Positions 41,369 to 50,613 of a DNA stretch of 64,000 nucleotides are shown piece after piece (within the stretch, counting starts at the first letter, position 1; each line of letters opens with the position of its first letter). The notes beneath the pieces are model-generated. The model did not search any database. It saw only the letters and a program-made list of their open reading frames with translations, and was not told the DNA's origin. The stretch is taken from contig NZ_CP070982.1 of the NCBI RefSeq assembly GCF_018417595.1, positions 5,631,001 through 5,695,000 of the forward strand, read 5' to 3'. Made by a program: the position numbers and the translations under genes. Source of the stretch: Pseudomonas entomophila (GTDB taxonomy: Bacteria; Pseudomonadota; Gammaproteobacteria; Pseudomonadales; Pseudomonadaceae).

Positions 41369-44352
41369 GACATCAGTTCACTTGGCAGAAGATCGGTAGC
41401 AGTGCTCAGGCTTGGGGCCTTGAAAGCGGGGAGTTTGGGCATCGCCGGCAGCTTGGGCAGGCTTGGCAGGCTGGCCATGGCTCCTTGCGCAGCGCTGCTT
41501 GCCTTGCCAGCGGCGCCCAGGGCGTTGGAGGCAGCCGGCAGCGCCGAGCTGGCGGCACTGGCCAGTTGCGGCAGGCCGGCGACGCCGCCTTTGAGCGCGC
41601 CTTGCACCTGCTGCGCACTCTGCATCGCGCCTTGCCCGGTCTTGAGCAGGTTCATGCCGGTCTTGGCCGCGTCCATGCCGCTGCCGGCCAGCTGCTTGGC
41701 CTTGTCGAACAGGCCACCTTCGCCCTTGGGCAGCGGCAGCTTGTCGACCAGCGATTCGAGCTGGGTCGACAGGCTGTTCGGGTCGGGTGGCTGCACCGGC
41801 CAGTCGACTTCGCCGATGTAGCTGCTCGGTGCCCACGGGGGCGTCGGGTCGCGGCCGAAGGTGACCCAGGCCGGCCCGGGCGCGGCGCCGGACACGGCGT
41901 TGAAGCCCTGCCCGTCCAGCGAGCCCTTGAGCACCGTGCCCAGGGCGTCGGTGACTTCGTAATCGCCGGCCTTGATGCCCTTGGTGTTGGCGTACAGGTT
42001 GAACAGCTCCAGCGCGCCTTTGCCGGGCTTCGGTGGCTCGGGGAAGGTGCCGGCCATGCTCGCCGCGCCGATGTGGGCGAACTGCGCCGCATGGGCGGTG
42101 TAGTTGGCGCTGGTGACGTGGGTGATGCCGCTGGCGTTGTAGGTGGTGGCACTGCCGCCGCCCTGCACCACCAGTTCGGTCTTGGCCTTGAGGATGATGC
42201 GGTCGGCGTTGGCGGTGATGTCGAGCTTGGCCAGCAGGTTGATGCTGTCCTTCAGGGCGCGGATGTCGATGTCGCCGGAGGCCGACACCAGCTTCCAGCC
42301 CAGGCTCTGCACGAAGAAGCGCATGCCCTGGCTGGCACTGGCCAGCAGGCGTTTGCCGATCGACATACTGGTGTGGCCGGTACTGCTCAGCGCCAGGTGG
42401 CTGCCGCTGGTGAGGTGGTTGGGGCCGGGGGTGGTCAGGGCGATGCCGGCCGGGCTCGAGACCACCAGGTGCGGCTGGGTGAATTCGGCGAACTCGTTTT
42501 TCGTGAGGTCGCCCGGGCCGCTGCCGAGAATGCCCATGTGCTGCTTGTGCAGGTCCTTGGCCACGGCGTCCTGGTCGCCGGGCTCCTGGGCCTGCATCTG
42601 CTTGGCCAGTTCCGCCAGGCTGTCCTGCTGCTCGCTGGCGGTGGCCAGGCGTTCGGCGGTTTCCGGCAGGTCCTTGTGGTGCTTGGCCTCGTTCGGGCGC
42701 GGTTCGGTGGTGATCAGTAGGCCACCGGCTGCACGCACGGCGCCGTGGCGGTCGGTGCGCAGCTCGAAGCCTTCGCCACGGGGTGCACCGCCGCTCGGGC
42801 GTGGGTGGGTCAGGTAACCGAGGTTCAGCGCACTGGCGCCGTGGTCGCTGCGCAGGGCGATGCTGATTTCGCTGGTGGTGTCGTCGATGCGCAGTTCGTT
42901 GCCGCGGCTGCCCTTGTATTCCTTGCTCTTGATCGTGGCCAGGGTCTTGAGGTCGGGCAGCTTGTAGTGCGGCATGTTCACGCCGTGGTACAGGCAGCCG
43001 GTCACCAGGGGCTGGTCGGGGTCACCTTCGAGGAAGCTGACCAGCACTTCCATGCCGACCCTTGGCAATTGCAGGCCGGCGATGCCCTGCCCGGCCCAAC
43101 TGCTGGCCACGCGCATCCACACGCTGGACTTGTCGTCGGCGCGGCCTTCGCGATCCCAGAAGAACTGCACCTTGATACGGCCGTATTCGTCGCAGTAGAT
43201 CTCCTCGCCGGCCGGGCCGCTGACCACCGCGCGCTGCTCGCCGAGCACCTTGGGTTTCGGGTGGTTCAGCGGCGGGCGGTACGGTTGCTCCCACGGGGTG
43301 ACCACGAAGAAGTTGCGGTAGCCCTGCTGGAAGCCGTCGAAGCGCGGGTCGATGTCGCTGGTGATGGCTTCTTCCAGCACCTGCGGCTGGCGGCCCTGGT
43401 GCTGGATTTCGGTGAGCAGCCAGAGGTCGTTCCACTGAGCATTGGGGTGCGCACTCAGGGTCAGGAAGTGCCCGCTGGCCAGCAGCGGCTGGTCGCTGTC
43501 GCCGCTCGCCTGACGGTAGTCGCTGCGGTGGCGTTCCAGGGCGCGGTTGGCCAGGTGCTTGCCGCGCGGGCGGTCGAGGAAGCGGCCGGGGTAGTCGTAG
43601 TCTTCCAGGGCCGGCTCGTCGTGGCTGTCGGCCTCGCCTTCGAGCTGGATCAGCGGTTTCTTGAAGTCGTAGTCGCGGCGGGTGACGCTGCTGGTGCGGG
43701 TTTCCAGGCGCAGGGCGAAGCGCTTGATCATCGGCGTGTCGGCGACCAGCCCGGAGTCGTGCTGGAACTGCACCGGGGCCAGTTTCGGGAACACCGTCTG
43801 GTCGTCGCCGAACACCAGCTGGTGGCCGTCGGCGCTGTGGCGGAAGTGGTAGTGGATACCCTCCTCTTCGCACAGGCGCTGGATGAACTGCAGGTTGGAC
43901 TCGTCGTACTGCACGCAGTACTCGCGCTGCGGGTACGTCGCGCCCAACTGGAATTGGTAGGCGTTGGCGAGGATGCCGTGTTCCTCGAGCACCTGGGCGA
44001 TGATCTCCTGCACGGTCTTGTGCTGGAACATGCGCTGGTTGATGCGGTGGGCCAGGTAGGCCAGCTGCGGGCGCAGGGTGACCTGGTAGCGGGTCAGGCG
44101 CTTGCCGGCCTCGCCTTGCGCGGCGCGGTAGATCAGGCCGTGCAGGCCGCGGCCGTCGTCGCCGAGCTGGAGGAACGCGGGCTTGTGCAGCAGGCTCTCC
44201 AGGTCCCGCGAGGGGTGCTCGCTGACCAGTTCCAGGTCGATGGCGTAAGGTTGGCTGATGGCCTCCTTGCCGTCGAAGGCAAGCACCTGGAAGTCGTGCT
44301 CCAGGCCGTCGATGTGCAGGCTGAAATGGGTCTGGTTCGCGGCGGCAAACAT
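41365..44352 (-). CDS. vgrG: T6SS spike protein VgrG (TssI)
   Basis: Encodes 995 residues. The gp27-like part starts at FSLHIDGLEHDFQVLAFDG, and the gp5/OB region includes GEEIYCDEYGRIKVQFFWDR. A DUF2345-type domain follows around residues 600-760 (HLALSSTGHTSMSIGKRLL). After about residue 870 comes an unusual alanine/leucine/proline-rich tail (SLPSLPKLPAMPKLPAFKAP). VgrG trimers tip the Hcp tube and carry effectors. The stop overlaps the rhs start, and no PAAR, DUF4123 or DUF1795 chaperone gene lies between, so the tail may bind the Rhs protein directly. Confidence 0.95.
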   Translation of the reverse strand: MFAAANQTHFSLHIDGLEHDFQVLAFDGKEAISQPYAIDLELVSEHPSRDLESLLHKPAFLQLGDDGRGLHGLIYRAAQGEAGKRLTRYQVTLRPQLAYLAHRINQRMFQHKTVQEIIAQVLEEHGILANAYQFQLGATYPQREYCVQYDESNLQFIQRLCEEEGIHYHFRHSADGHQLVFGDDQTVFPKLAPVQFQHDSGLVADTPMIKRFALRLETRTSSVTRRDYDFKKPLIQLEGEADSHDEPALEDYDYPGRFLDRPRGKHLANRALERHRSDYRQASGDSDQPLLASGHFLTLSAHPNAQWNDLWLLTEIQHQGRQPQVLEEAITSDIDPRFDGFQQGYRNFFVVTPWEQPYRPPLNHPKPKVLGEQRAVVSGPAGEEIYCDEYGRIKVQFFWDREGRADDKSSVWMRVASSWAGQGIAGLQLPRVGMEVLVSFLEGDPDQPLVTGCLYHGVNMPHYKLPDLKTLATIKSKEYKGSRGNELRIDDTTSEISIALRSDHGASALNLGYLTHPRPSGGAPRGEGFELRTDRHGAVRAAGGLLITTEPRPNEAKHHKDLPETAERLATASEQQDSLAELAKQMQAQEPGDQDAVAKDLHKQHMGILGSGPGDLTKNEFAEFTQPHLVVSSPAGIALTTPGPNHLTSGSHLALSSTGHTSMSIGKRLLASASQGMRFFVQSLGWKLVSASGDIDIRALKDSINLLAKLDITANADRIILKAKTELVVQGGGSATTYNASGITHVTSANYTAHAAQFAHIGAASMAGTFPEPPKPGKGALELFNLYANTKGIKAGDYEVTDALGTVLKGSLDGQGFNAVSGAAPGPAWVTFGRDPTPPWAPSSYIGEVDWPVQPPDPNSLSTQLESLVDKLPLPKGEGGLFDKAKQLAGSGMDAAKTGMNLLKTGQGAMQSAQQVQGALKGGVAGLPQLASAASSALPAASNALGAAGKASSAAQGAMASLPSLPKLPAMPKLPAFKAPSLSTATDLLPSELMS

Positions 44353-44397
44353 CCCTGTCCCTCAATGGTGCGGAAATTGGATGGTCAAAACGACCGC

Positions 44398-44423
44398 AGC
44401 CCGCGGCGCGAACGCGGCGGGCT
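44398..44423 (-). other. Hairpin between hcp and vgrG
   Basis: AGCCCGC and GCGGGCT form a seven-base stem 17 bases after the hcp stop. There is no T run. It could reduce read-through so that hcp is made in excess over vgrG, a common need, but this is inference. Confidence 0.35.
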
Positions 44424-44440
44424 ACGGTGGAGTCCAGGCC

Positions 44441-44959
44441 TTAGCCCGCGACCGGCGCGCGCCAGTCGTCGGAACCGGAAGTACCGGACACTTCGTGGGT
44501 CCAGGTGATCTTGCGGTAGGTGAAGTGCACGTCTTCCAGGTGGGTGAAGTGGGCATTGCCCGGGTCCTGGCAGTTGTGCATGTAGTCCTTGATGTCGACG
44601 ATGATCGCGTCTTCCAGGACGGTGGTGTAGTAGTGCTCCTGAGTGCCCTGGGCCGAGGTGCGGTACCACTTGATCTCGACCTTGGTCATGCGCTCGCCCG
44701 AGGTCAGGGCGGCCAGCAGCAGTGGCGAGGATTTGTCGAAGACCTTGGTGATCTTCACCGGCTTGTGCACGCGCTGGCCGGTCGGCTGGCCGGACTGCGG
44801 GTCACGCGGGATGATCACTTCGTGTTCGAAGCCCTGGACCATGACCTGGTCTTCGTGGCCTTCCTGGTAGGTGTTGCCCACCGAGTCGGCGGTGAACGCG
44901 CCGGCGGTGATCAGACCTTGTTTTTCGCCGGTGACGGCCATGTAGGCGGGAGTTGCCAT
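44441..44959 (-). CDS. hcp: T6SS tube protein Hcp
   Basis: Encodes 172 residues of the Hcp1 family: MATPAYMAVTGEKQGLITAG at the start, the EDQVMVQGFEHEVIIPRD strand and GQRVHKPVKITKVFDKSSPL then LLAALTSGE are typical. Hcp hexamers stack into the inner tube expelled by the T6SS. It stands first in a hcp-vgrG-rhs-immunity cassette without structural T6SS genes nearby, so the baseplate and sheath must be encoded elsewhere. A GGAGAG ribosome site precedes the ATG. Confidence 0.95.
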   Translation of the reverse strand: MATPAYMAVTGEKQGLITAGAFTADSVGNTYQEGHEDQVMVQGFEHEVIIPRDPQSGQPTGQRVHKPVKITKVFDKSSPLLLAALTSGERMTKVEIKWYRTSAQGTQEHYYTTVLEDAIIVDIKDYMHNCQDPGNAHFTHLEDVHFTYRKITWTHEVSGTSGSDDWRAPVAG

Positions 44960-44991
44960 GTGTTGCTCTCCTTGCTGGATAAGTGCCTGTT

Positions 44992-45009
44992 CTGGCAGGA
45001 AATTGCCAG
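44992..45009 (-). promoter_or_regulatory. Inverted repeat CTGGCA-N6-TGCCAG upstream of hcp
   Basis: A perfect six-base inverted repeat 33 bases before the hcp start. It resembles a sigma-54 -24/-12 pair, but the GG to GC spacing is one base short, so an operator-like site is the safer reading. Confidence 0.35.
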
Positions 45010-45122
45010 TTGGCTAGCAAGAGAGTTATCAAAAGTCGTGCCAGAAAATATTTTCTTAGTATTTTCAATTGCTTACAAACGCCATGCATCCATTTAGATG
45101 CTTCCGGAAGAAAAAACCATCC

Positions 45123-45254
45123 AAAAGTTGCGCAACTTTTTGCGCAGTGGTGGCAAAAAGTTGCGCAGTTGGCTGCAGGCCTTGCTGCGCATGCTCTACA
45201 TCAATGTATTCACACACTTATCCACATTCGAGTGCGCAACTTCTTGCGCAGTTG
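45123..45254. promoter_or_regulatory. Cluster of GTTGCGCAACTT-type sites upstream of hcp
   Basis: Within 132 bases the TTGCGCA core occurs five times in either orientation: AAAGTTGCGCAACTTTTTGC, AAAAGTTGCGCAGTTGG, and AGTGCGCAACTTCTTGCGCA. Such spacing suggests several binding sites for one regulator controlling hcp. With the terminator at 45318 and the repeat at 44992 this accounts for the 440-base gap. Confidence 0.5.
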
Positions 45255-45317
45255 ACCAGAAAGTCAGATTTCCCAAGCAAGGCCAAAACGAGTGATCCCA
45301 GGAAGCTGGCCCGGGCA

Positions 45318-45357
45318 TAAAAAAAGGGGCCAACCCCTGCCAAGAGATATGGCCCCA
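45318..45357 (-). terminator. Rho-independent terminator of tonB-exbB-exbD
   Basis: On the minus strand TTGGGGCCA...TGGCCCC is followed by seven T. It lies about 43 bases after the exbD stop. Confidence 0.9.
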
Positions 45358-45399
45358 ACGCACCTGCGAGAATCGCTTGCCTGAAGAGGGTCTTGCCGG

Positions 45400-45801
<402 letters not shown>

Positions 45802-45802
45802 G

Positions 45803-46525
45803 TCAGGAGGCCTCCTTCACAGGTTGGGTGAAGCCGGTGTGCTGGCGCTGCACCGCCGGGTGCACCAGCACGCGGAAGGCACTCTTCTGCGCCAGGCTGT
45901 AGAAGTCGTGGGCGAAGTCGTCGAGGTCGGCCGCGGTCAGCTTCAGGCGACGGAGGAAGTAGTTGTAGACCAGCACCGCCGGCACCGCGACGGCGATACC
46001 CACGCCGGTGGCGACCAGCGCCGCGCCGATCGGGCCAGCCACGGTTTCCAGGCTGGCCGAGCCTGCCGCGCTGATGCCCTTGAGGGCTTCCATGATGCCC
46101 CACACGGTGCCGAACAGGCCAATGAACGGCGAGGTGCTGCCGATGCTGGCCACCACCGCCAGGCCGGTTTCCAGCGAGCGGCGCTCGCGGACAATCTGCT
46201 GGCGCAGGGCACGCTCCAGGCGGTCCTGGTGGTTGATGGCCTGGCTCAGGTCACTGGCCTGGCCAGGCTCGCCGACCGCAATCGCCGCGAAGCCGGCCTG
46301 GGCGACGCGGGCGGCCGGGCCGGGCAGGTCGTGGGCGGGCTCGGCGGCGGAGTCGAGGCTGGACGCGGCCCAGAACTGCTGGTGGAAGCGCTTGTCCTGG
46401 TTCTTCAGGCGCACGAACTGCACGACCTTGGCCAGGGCCAGCGCCCAGGTGGCGACGGAGAAGCCGACCAGCAGCCAGATGACCGCGCTTTCAACGGATT
46501 CGAGAGGGGATGCCAACAGGCTCAT
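45803..46525 (-). CDS. exbB: Energy-transduction protein ExbB
   Basis: Encodes 240 residues with three membrane segments: about 12-33, 130-150 and 170-195. The MotA/TolQ/ExbB core reads STSPFIGLFGTVWGIMEALK and GPIGAALVATGVGIAVAVPA. ExbB forms the pentameric proton channel with ExbD. This form lacks the long N-terminal extension found in some Pseudomonas ExbB proteins. It lies 30 bases after tonB. Confidence 0.94.
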   Translation of the reverse strand: MSLLASPLESVESAVIWLLVGFSVATWALALAKVVQFVRLKNQDKRFHQQFWAASSLDSAAEPAHDLPGPAARVAQAGFAAIAVGEPGQASDLSQAINHQDRLERALRQQIVRERRSLETGLAVVASIGSTSPFIGLFGTVWGIMEALKGISAAGSASLETVAGPIGAALVATGVGIAVAVPAVLVYNYFLRRLKLTAADLDDFAHDFYSLAQKSAFRVLVHPAVQRQHTGFTQPVKEAS

Positions 46526-46555
46526 GATGTAGTCCTTCCTTTGTGCGGTCGCGAG

Positions 46556-47347
46556 TTAACGAAGCTTGAAATCGATGGGTACGCTGACCCAGCCCACCTG
46601 GGCCACATCGCCCTGCTTGGCCGGCACGAAGCTCCAGCGCTTCACGGCGGCCAGCGCGGCGGCGTCCAGGGCGTCCCGGCCGCTGCTCTTCTGGAGCTGG
46701 ATCTGCCCCGGCTTGCCGCTGGGCAGCACCTCGACCCGCAGCAGCACGGTGCCTTCCCAGCCACGGCGCAGGGCCATCTGCGGGTACTCCGGCGCCGGGT
46801 TCTTCAGGTAGGCGGCGTTGGCCGAAGCCGGGGTGACCGGCGCGGGTGGCGTGGGGGCCGGCGCCGGGGGTGCGGGCGCGGCCACCGGTGTTGGCGGTGG
46901 CGCCTCGACCGGCTTGGGCTGCGGCTTGGCCACGGGCTTGGGCGCAGGCTTGGGTTTAGGGACCGGCTTGGGCGCGGGCTTGGCGGCCAGTTCGTCGACC
47001 ACGGGTGGCGGTGGTGGCGGCTGGACCACTGGGGCCGGCGGCGGCGGTTCGACCACTGGCGGCGCCGGGGCGGCGAATTCGATGGTCATGGGCGGAATCT
47101 GCGGCGCAACGACCGGCAGCTCGGGCGTGGGCTGATGGCTGACCCAGTACGCCGCGACGCCGTGCAGCACCAGCACCAGCAGGCCGAGCGCCAGTTTGTC
47201 GCGGCGCTTCAGGCCACTGACCGGCGTGCGTTGCAGGCGCAGTTGCGCGAGCGGCAGGCGCAGGGTGCGGCCAAGCTCGACGAGCTCCCCCGGCGCGGGG
47301 CGCCAAGGCTGGTCGTAGGCCCGGGCGGCGGTCTGGACATTACCCAT
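46556..47347 (-). CDS. tonB: TonB protein with long cytoplasmic N-terminus
   Basis: Encodes 263 residues. About 50 residues precede the membrane segment LALGLLVLVLHGVAAYWV, a Pseudomonas-type N-terminal extension. A proline/lysine-rich rod follows (PPPAPVVQPPPPPP; KPAPKPVPKPKPAPKPV), then the C-terminal TonB domain with YPQMALRRGWEGTVLLRVEV and AALAAVKRWSFVPAKQG. It drives TonB-dependent outer-membrane receptors. First gene of tonB-exbB-exbD. No Fur box is evident upstream; a GTAATGTTT string resembles part of the oscA upstream motif. Confidence 0.94.
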   Translation of the reverse strand: MGNVQTAARAYDQPWRPAPGELVELGRTLRLPLAQLRLQRTPVSGLKRRDKLALGLLVLVLHGVAAYWVSHQPTPELPVVAPQIPPMTIEFAAPAPPVVEPPPPAPVVQPPPPPPVVDELAAKPAPKPVPKPKPAPKPVAKPQPKPVEAPPPTPVAAPAPPAPAPTPPAPVTPASANAAYLKNPAPEYPQMALRRGWEGTVLLRVEVLPSGKPGQIQLQKSSGRDALDAAALAAVKRWSFVPAKQGDVAQVGWVSVPIDFKLR

Positions 47348-47570
47348 TGCTTGAGGCTCCTGGGGTGTTGATTCAGGTGTGTGGCTGAATCATCAGTGCC
47401 AGATGCTTAGCTCATAAAGTAATGTTTAAACGTAAAGTTAGACCTGTATGGAATATTTATTTTGATGGACTGCCCGCAGCCCGCGTCGTTCGTGGCTTGC
47501 CGCAAAACAGCTCACGAACGATGCTTTATCGGCATTCAAAATATTCGTTCAAGGCATCAGCTCGCCGCGA

Positions 47571-47668
47571 GGGCTTCGCCCTCGATCGCGGCTAAAGCCG
47601 CTCCTACAAAGAGATCGCGGTGCCCTGTGAGCGGGCCTTGTGCCGCGATGGGCTGCGCAGCAGCCCCG
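47571..47668. repeat. REP-type palindromes, mixed types
   Basis: GAGGGCTTCGCCCTC, then ATCGCGGCTAAAGCCGCTCC, then GCGGGCCTTGTGCCGCGATG with GGGCTGCGCAGCAGCCC. The 382-base gap between tonB and cysA holds this block, the cysA terminator and the AT-rich tonB promoter region (47400-47470). Confidence 0.75.
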
Positions 47669-47683
47669 ATAACGCTCAGGCAA

Positions 47684-47713
47684 TAAAAAACCCGGGACCA
47701 TGCCCGGGTTTTT
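47684..47713 (-). terminator. Rho-independent terminator of cysTWA
   Basis: AAAAAACCCGGG and CCCGGGTTTTT pair around ACCATG. It lies 17 bases after the cysA stop on the minus strand. Confidence 0.92.
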
Positions 47714-47729
47714 CATTCATGCCTGCAGT

Positions 47730-48719
47730 TCAGATATCCGCCACCTTCTGCCACACCTTCGGCCGGAAGAACAACGTCTCCCCCCGCGCCAGCCCGGTCA
47801 GGCTGTCGTGGTCCTTGACCACTTCGGCTTCGATCAGCTCGCTCTGCCCTTCCACCTTCAGGGTCACTCGGGTGGTCGCGCCCAATGGGCGGATATCACG
47901 CACTTCGGCGGCATGATGCCCCTCGGTCTCGTGGCGCGACAGCGACACCTCGTGCGGACGGAACAGCACATGATGCCCTTCGCTCAGCGCCAGGCGGTTG
48001 GAGTCGCCGAGGAAGTGGTAGACGAAGTCGTTGGCCGGCTTCTCGTACACCTCGCCGGGCGAACCGATCTGCTCGATCACACCCTTGTTCATCACCACGA
48101 TGCGGTCGGCGACTTCCATCGCCTCTTCCTGGTCGTGGGTGACGAACACCGAGGTCAGGTTGATATCCTCGTGCAGGCGCGCCAGCCAACGGCGCAGCTC
48201 CTTGCGCACCTTGGCATCCAGCGCCCCGAACGGTTCGTCGAGCAGCAGCACCTTGGGCTCCACCGCCAGGGCGCGGGCCAGGGCGATACGCTGGCGCTGG
48301 CCACCGGACAGCTGCTCGGGGTAGCGGTCGGACAGCCAGTCGAGCTGGACCATGTTCAGCAGCTCATGGACCTTCTCGGCGATCTTGCTCTCGCTCGGGC
48401 GCTCGCCCTTGGGCTTCATGCGCAGACCGAAAGCAACGTTGTCGAACACGCTCATGTGGCGGAACAGCGCGTAGTGCTGGAACACGAAGCCGACGTTGCG
48501 ATCACGCACGTCGTGGCCGGACACGTCCTCGCCATGGAACACGATGCTGCCGTCATCCGGGGTCTCGAGGCCGGCGATGATGCGCAGCAGGGTGGTCTTG
48601 CCGCAGCCGGACGGCCCCAGCAGCGCCACCAGCTCGCCGCTGTGGATATCCAGGTTGATGTTGTCCAGGGCCTGGAAGCTGTTGAAGCGCTTGCTGACGT
48701 TACGAACTTCGATCGACAT
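47730..48719 (-). CDS. cysA: Sulfate/thiosulfate ABC transporter ATP-binding protein
   Basis: Encodes 329 residues. Walker [10 protein letters not shown], signature [16 protein letters not shown], Walker [16 protein letters not shown] and the switch [16 protein letters not shown] are complete. A C-terminal TOBE-like region follows ([17 protein letters not shown]). The N-terminus [20 protein letters not shown] is typical of CysA. It powers sulfate import by CysT/CysW with Sbp. Last gene of the operon, three bases after cysW. Confidence 0.97.
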   Translation of the reverse strand: MSIEVRNVSKRFNSFQALDNINLDIHSGELVALLGPSGCGKTTLLRIIAGLETPDDGSIVFHGEDVSGHDVRDRNVGFVFQHYALFRHMSVFDNVAFGLRMKPKGERPSESKIAEKVHELLNMVQLDWLSDRYPEQLSGGQRQRIALARALAVEPKVLLLDEPFGALDAKVRKELRRWLARLHEDINLTSVFVTHDQEEAMEVADRIVVMNKGVIEQIGSPGEVYEKPANDFVYHFLGDSNRLALSEGHHVLFRPHEVSLSRHETEGHHAAEVRDIRPLGATTRVTLKVEGQSELIEAEVVKDHDSLTGLARGETLFFRPKVWQKVADI

Positions 48720-48722
48720 GAA

Positions 48723-49595
48723 TCATTCCTCCGCGGCGCTGTGGCGCAGGCGGTTAATACGGTTCTCGCTCCACTGCTTGAGCAGCAGGATGAAGAGCGC
48801 CAGGATCAGCAACAGGCTGGCCACGCTGAAGGCCGCGACGTGGTTGTACTCGTTGTAGAGGATCTCCACGTGCAGCGGCAAGGTGTTGGTGACGCCACGG
48901 ATATGGCCGGACACCACCGACACCGCGCCGAACTCACCCATGGCCCGGGCGGTGCACAGCACCACGCCGTAGATCAGGCCCCACTTGATGTTCGGCAGGG
49001 TGACATGCCAGAACATCTGCCAGCCGTTGGCCCCCAGCAGGCGCGCGGCCTCCTCTTCCTGGGTGCCCTGCTCCTGCATCAGCGGGATCAGCTCGCGAGC
49101 CACGAACGGCACGGTGACGAAGATGGTCGCCAGGACGATGCCCGGCAGGGCGAAGACGATCTGGATATCGTGGTCCTGCAGCCACGGCCCGAACAGGCCC
49201 TGGGCGCCGAACATCAGCACGTAGACCAGGCCGGCGATCACCGGCGACACCGAGAACGGCAGGTCGATCAGGGTCACCAGCACGCTCTTGCCACGGAAGG
49301 TGTACTTGCTCACGCACCAGGCCGCGGACACCCCGAACACCAGGTTCAGTGGTACCGAGATGGCCACCGCCAGCAGCGTGAGCTTGAGCGCCGACAGCGC
49401 GTCGGGCTCGAAGATCGCTTCGAAGAACGTGCCGAAGCCGTTCTTCAGTGCCTGCGACACCACGATCACCAGCGGCAGCGCCAGGAACAGCGCGAAGACG
49501 ATCCAGGCCAGGGTGATCAGCACGCGGCGCGAAGTGGCGCTGCCACGCCGGGCGGCGTTGGCGGCGGCGGTTGCGCCGAGGGTTTGACTAGACAT
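48723..49595 (-). CDS. cysW: Sulfate ABC transporter permease CysW
   Basis: Encodes 290 residues with six membrane segments and the EAA loop [20 protein letters not shown]. The start [20 protein letters not shown] is followed by the first segment near [20 protein letters not shown]. It forms the sulfate channel with CysT. It starts 12 bases after cysT. Confidence 0.96.
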   Translation of the reverse strand: MSSQTLGATAAANAARRGSATSRRVLITLAWIVFALFLALPLVIVVSQALKNGFGTFFEAIFEPDALSALKLTLLAVAISVPLNLVFGVSAAWCVSKYTFRGKSVLVTLIDLPFSVSPVIAGLVYVLMFGAQGLFGPWLQDHDIQIVFALPGIVLATIFVTVPFVARELIPLMQEQGTQEEEAARLLGANGWQMFWHVTLPNIKWGLIYGVVLCTARAMGEFGAVSVVSGHIRGVTNTLPLHVEILYNEYNHVAAFSVASLLLILALFILLLKQWSENRINRLRHSAAEE

Positions 49596-49607
49596 TGCCG
49601 GCCTCCT

Positions 49608-50426
49608 TCAAGGGGTTTCGATGCGCCGCTGCAGCAGGTTGATCAGCAGCAGCAGGATGAAGGAAACCACCAGCATCAGCACGCCGATGGCGGTGGCGCC
49701 GGTGTAGTCGTACTGGTCAAGCTTGACCATGATCAGCAGCGGCAGGATCTCGGTCTTCATCGGCATGTTGCCGGCGATGAAGATCACCGAACCGTACTCA
49801 CCCACGCCCCGGGCGAAGGCCAGGGCGAAGCCGGTCAGCCAGGCCGGCAGCAGCGCCGGCGCCAGCACATGGCGGAACACCTGCAGCGGTTTCGCGCCCA
49901 GGCAGGCGGCCGCCTCTTCGACTTCACGCGGGATGTCGGCCAGCACCGGCTGCACCGTGCGCACCACGAACGGCAGGGTGACGAAGGTCAGCGCCAGGGT
50001 GATGCCCAGCGGCGTATAGGCGATCTTGAAACCGAGGTCGGTGGCGAACTGGCCGACCCAGCCCGCCGGGGCGTACAGGGCGGTCAGGGCGATACCGGCG
50101 ACAGCGGTGGGCAGGGCGAACGGCAGGTCGATCATCGCGTCGATGACCTTGCGCCCGGGGAAGCTGTAGCGCACCAGCACCCAGGCCAGCAGGGTGCCGA
50201 TCACGCCGTTGATGATGGCTGCGAACAGGGCAGTGCCGAAACTCAGATTCAGCGCGGCGAGCACCCGCGGTGCGCTGACGATATTCCAGAACTGCTCCCA
50301 GGTGAGCTGCGCGGCATGGATGAACATGGCGGCCAGTGGTATCAGCACGATCAGGCTGAGGTACACCAAGGTGTAGCCCAGCGTCAGCCCGAAGCCGGGT
50401 ATGACGGGGGAAATGCGACGTGACAT
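49608..50426 (-). CDS. cysT: Sulfate ABC transporter permease CysT (CysU)
   Basis: Encodes 272 residues. Membrane segments start at LTLGYTLVYLSLIVLIPLAA; PFALPTAVAGIALTALYAP and the EAA loop CLGAKPLQVFRHVLAPALLP are CysT features. It pairs with CysW. A REP repeat block of about 110 bases separates it from sbp, which could set different expression levels for binding protein and permease. Confidence 0.96.
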   Translation of the reverse strand: MSRRISPVIPGFGLTLGYTLVYLSLIVLIPLAAMFIHAAQLTWEQFWNIVSAPRVLAALNLSFGTALFAAIINGVIGTLLAWVLVRYSFPGRKVIDAMIDLPFALPTAVAGIALTALYAPAGWVGQFATDLGFKIAYTPLGITLALTFVTLPFVVRTVQPVLADIPREVEEAAACLGAKPLQVFRHVLAPALLPAWLTGFALAFARGVGEYGSVIFIAGNMPMKTEILPLLIMVKLDQYDYTGATAIGVLMLVVSFILLLLINLLQRRIETP

Positions 50427-50487
50427 AAAGGTCCCTGGTTGAACGCACTTGGCCCAGCGGTTATGCCGGGCCGGTGCAAGCTTTTGA

Positions 50488-50600
50488 ATCCTGGGGCCGC
50501 TTTGCGGCCCTTTCGCGACGCAAGGCCGCTCCCACAGGAAATCGCGGTTCCTTGTGGGAGCGGCCTTGCGTCGCGAAAGGGCTGCAAGGCAGCCCTCGCT
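50488..50600. repeat. REP-type palindrome pair between sbp and cysT
   Basis: GGCCCTTTCGCGACGCAAGG with CCGCTCCCACA faces TGTGGGAGCGGCCTTGCGTC with GCGAAAGGGC, with GGGGCCGCTTTGCGGCCC outside. Lying within an operon, the stem may protect the sbp message or partly stop transcription. Confidence 0.88.
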
Positions 50601-50613
50601 CTTCCATTACCGC

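Noticed and set aside
44992..45009. Sigma-54 promoter for hcp (TGGCA...TGC)
   Set aside because: The GG to GC distance is one base shorter than the strict sigma-54 spacing, and the stretch is explained equally well as a simple palindrome.
45218..45226. TTATCCACA, a perfect DnaA box, upstream of hcp
   Set aside because: It is a single box with no cluster, no origin genes and no AT-rich unwinding element nearby; one match is expected by chance in a genome.
47350..47480. Fur box before tonB
   Set aside because: No GATAATGATAATCATTATC-like or 7-1-7 match is visible in the AT-rich upstream region.
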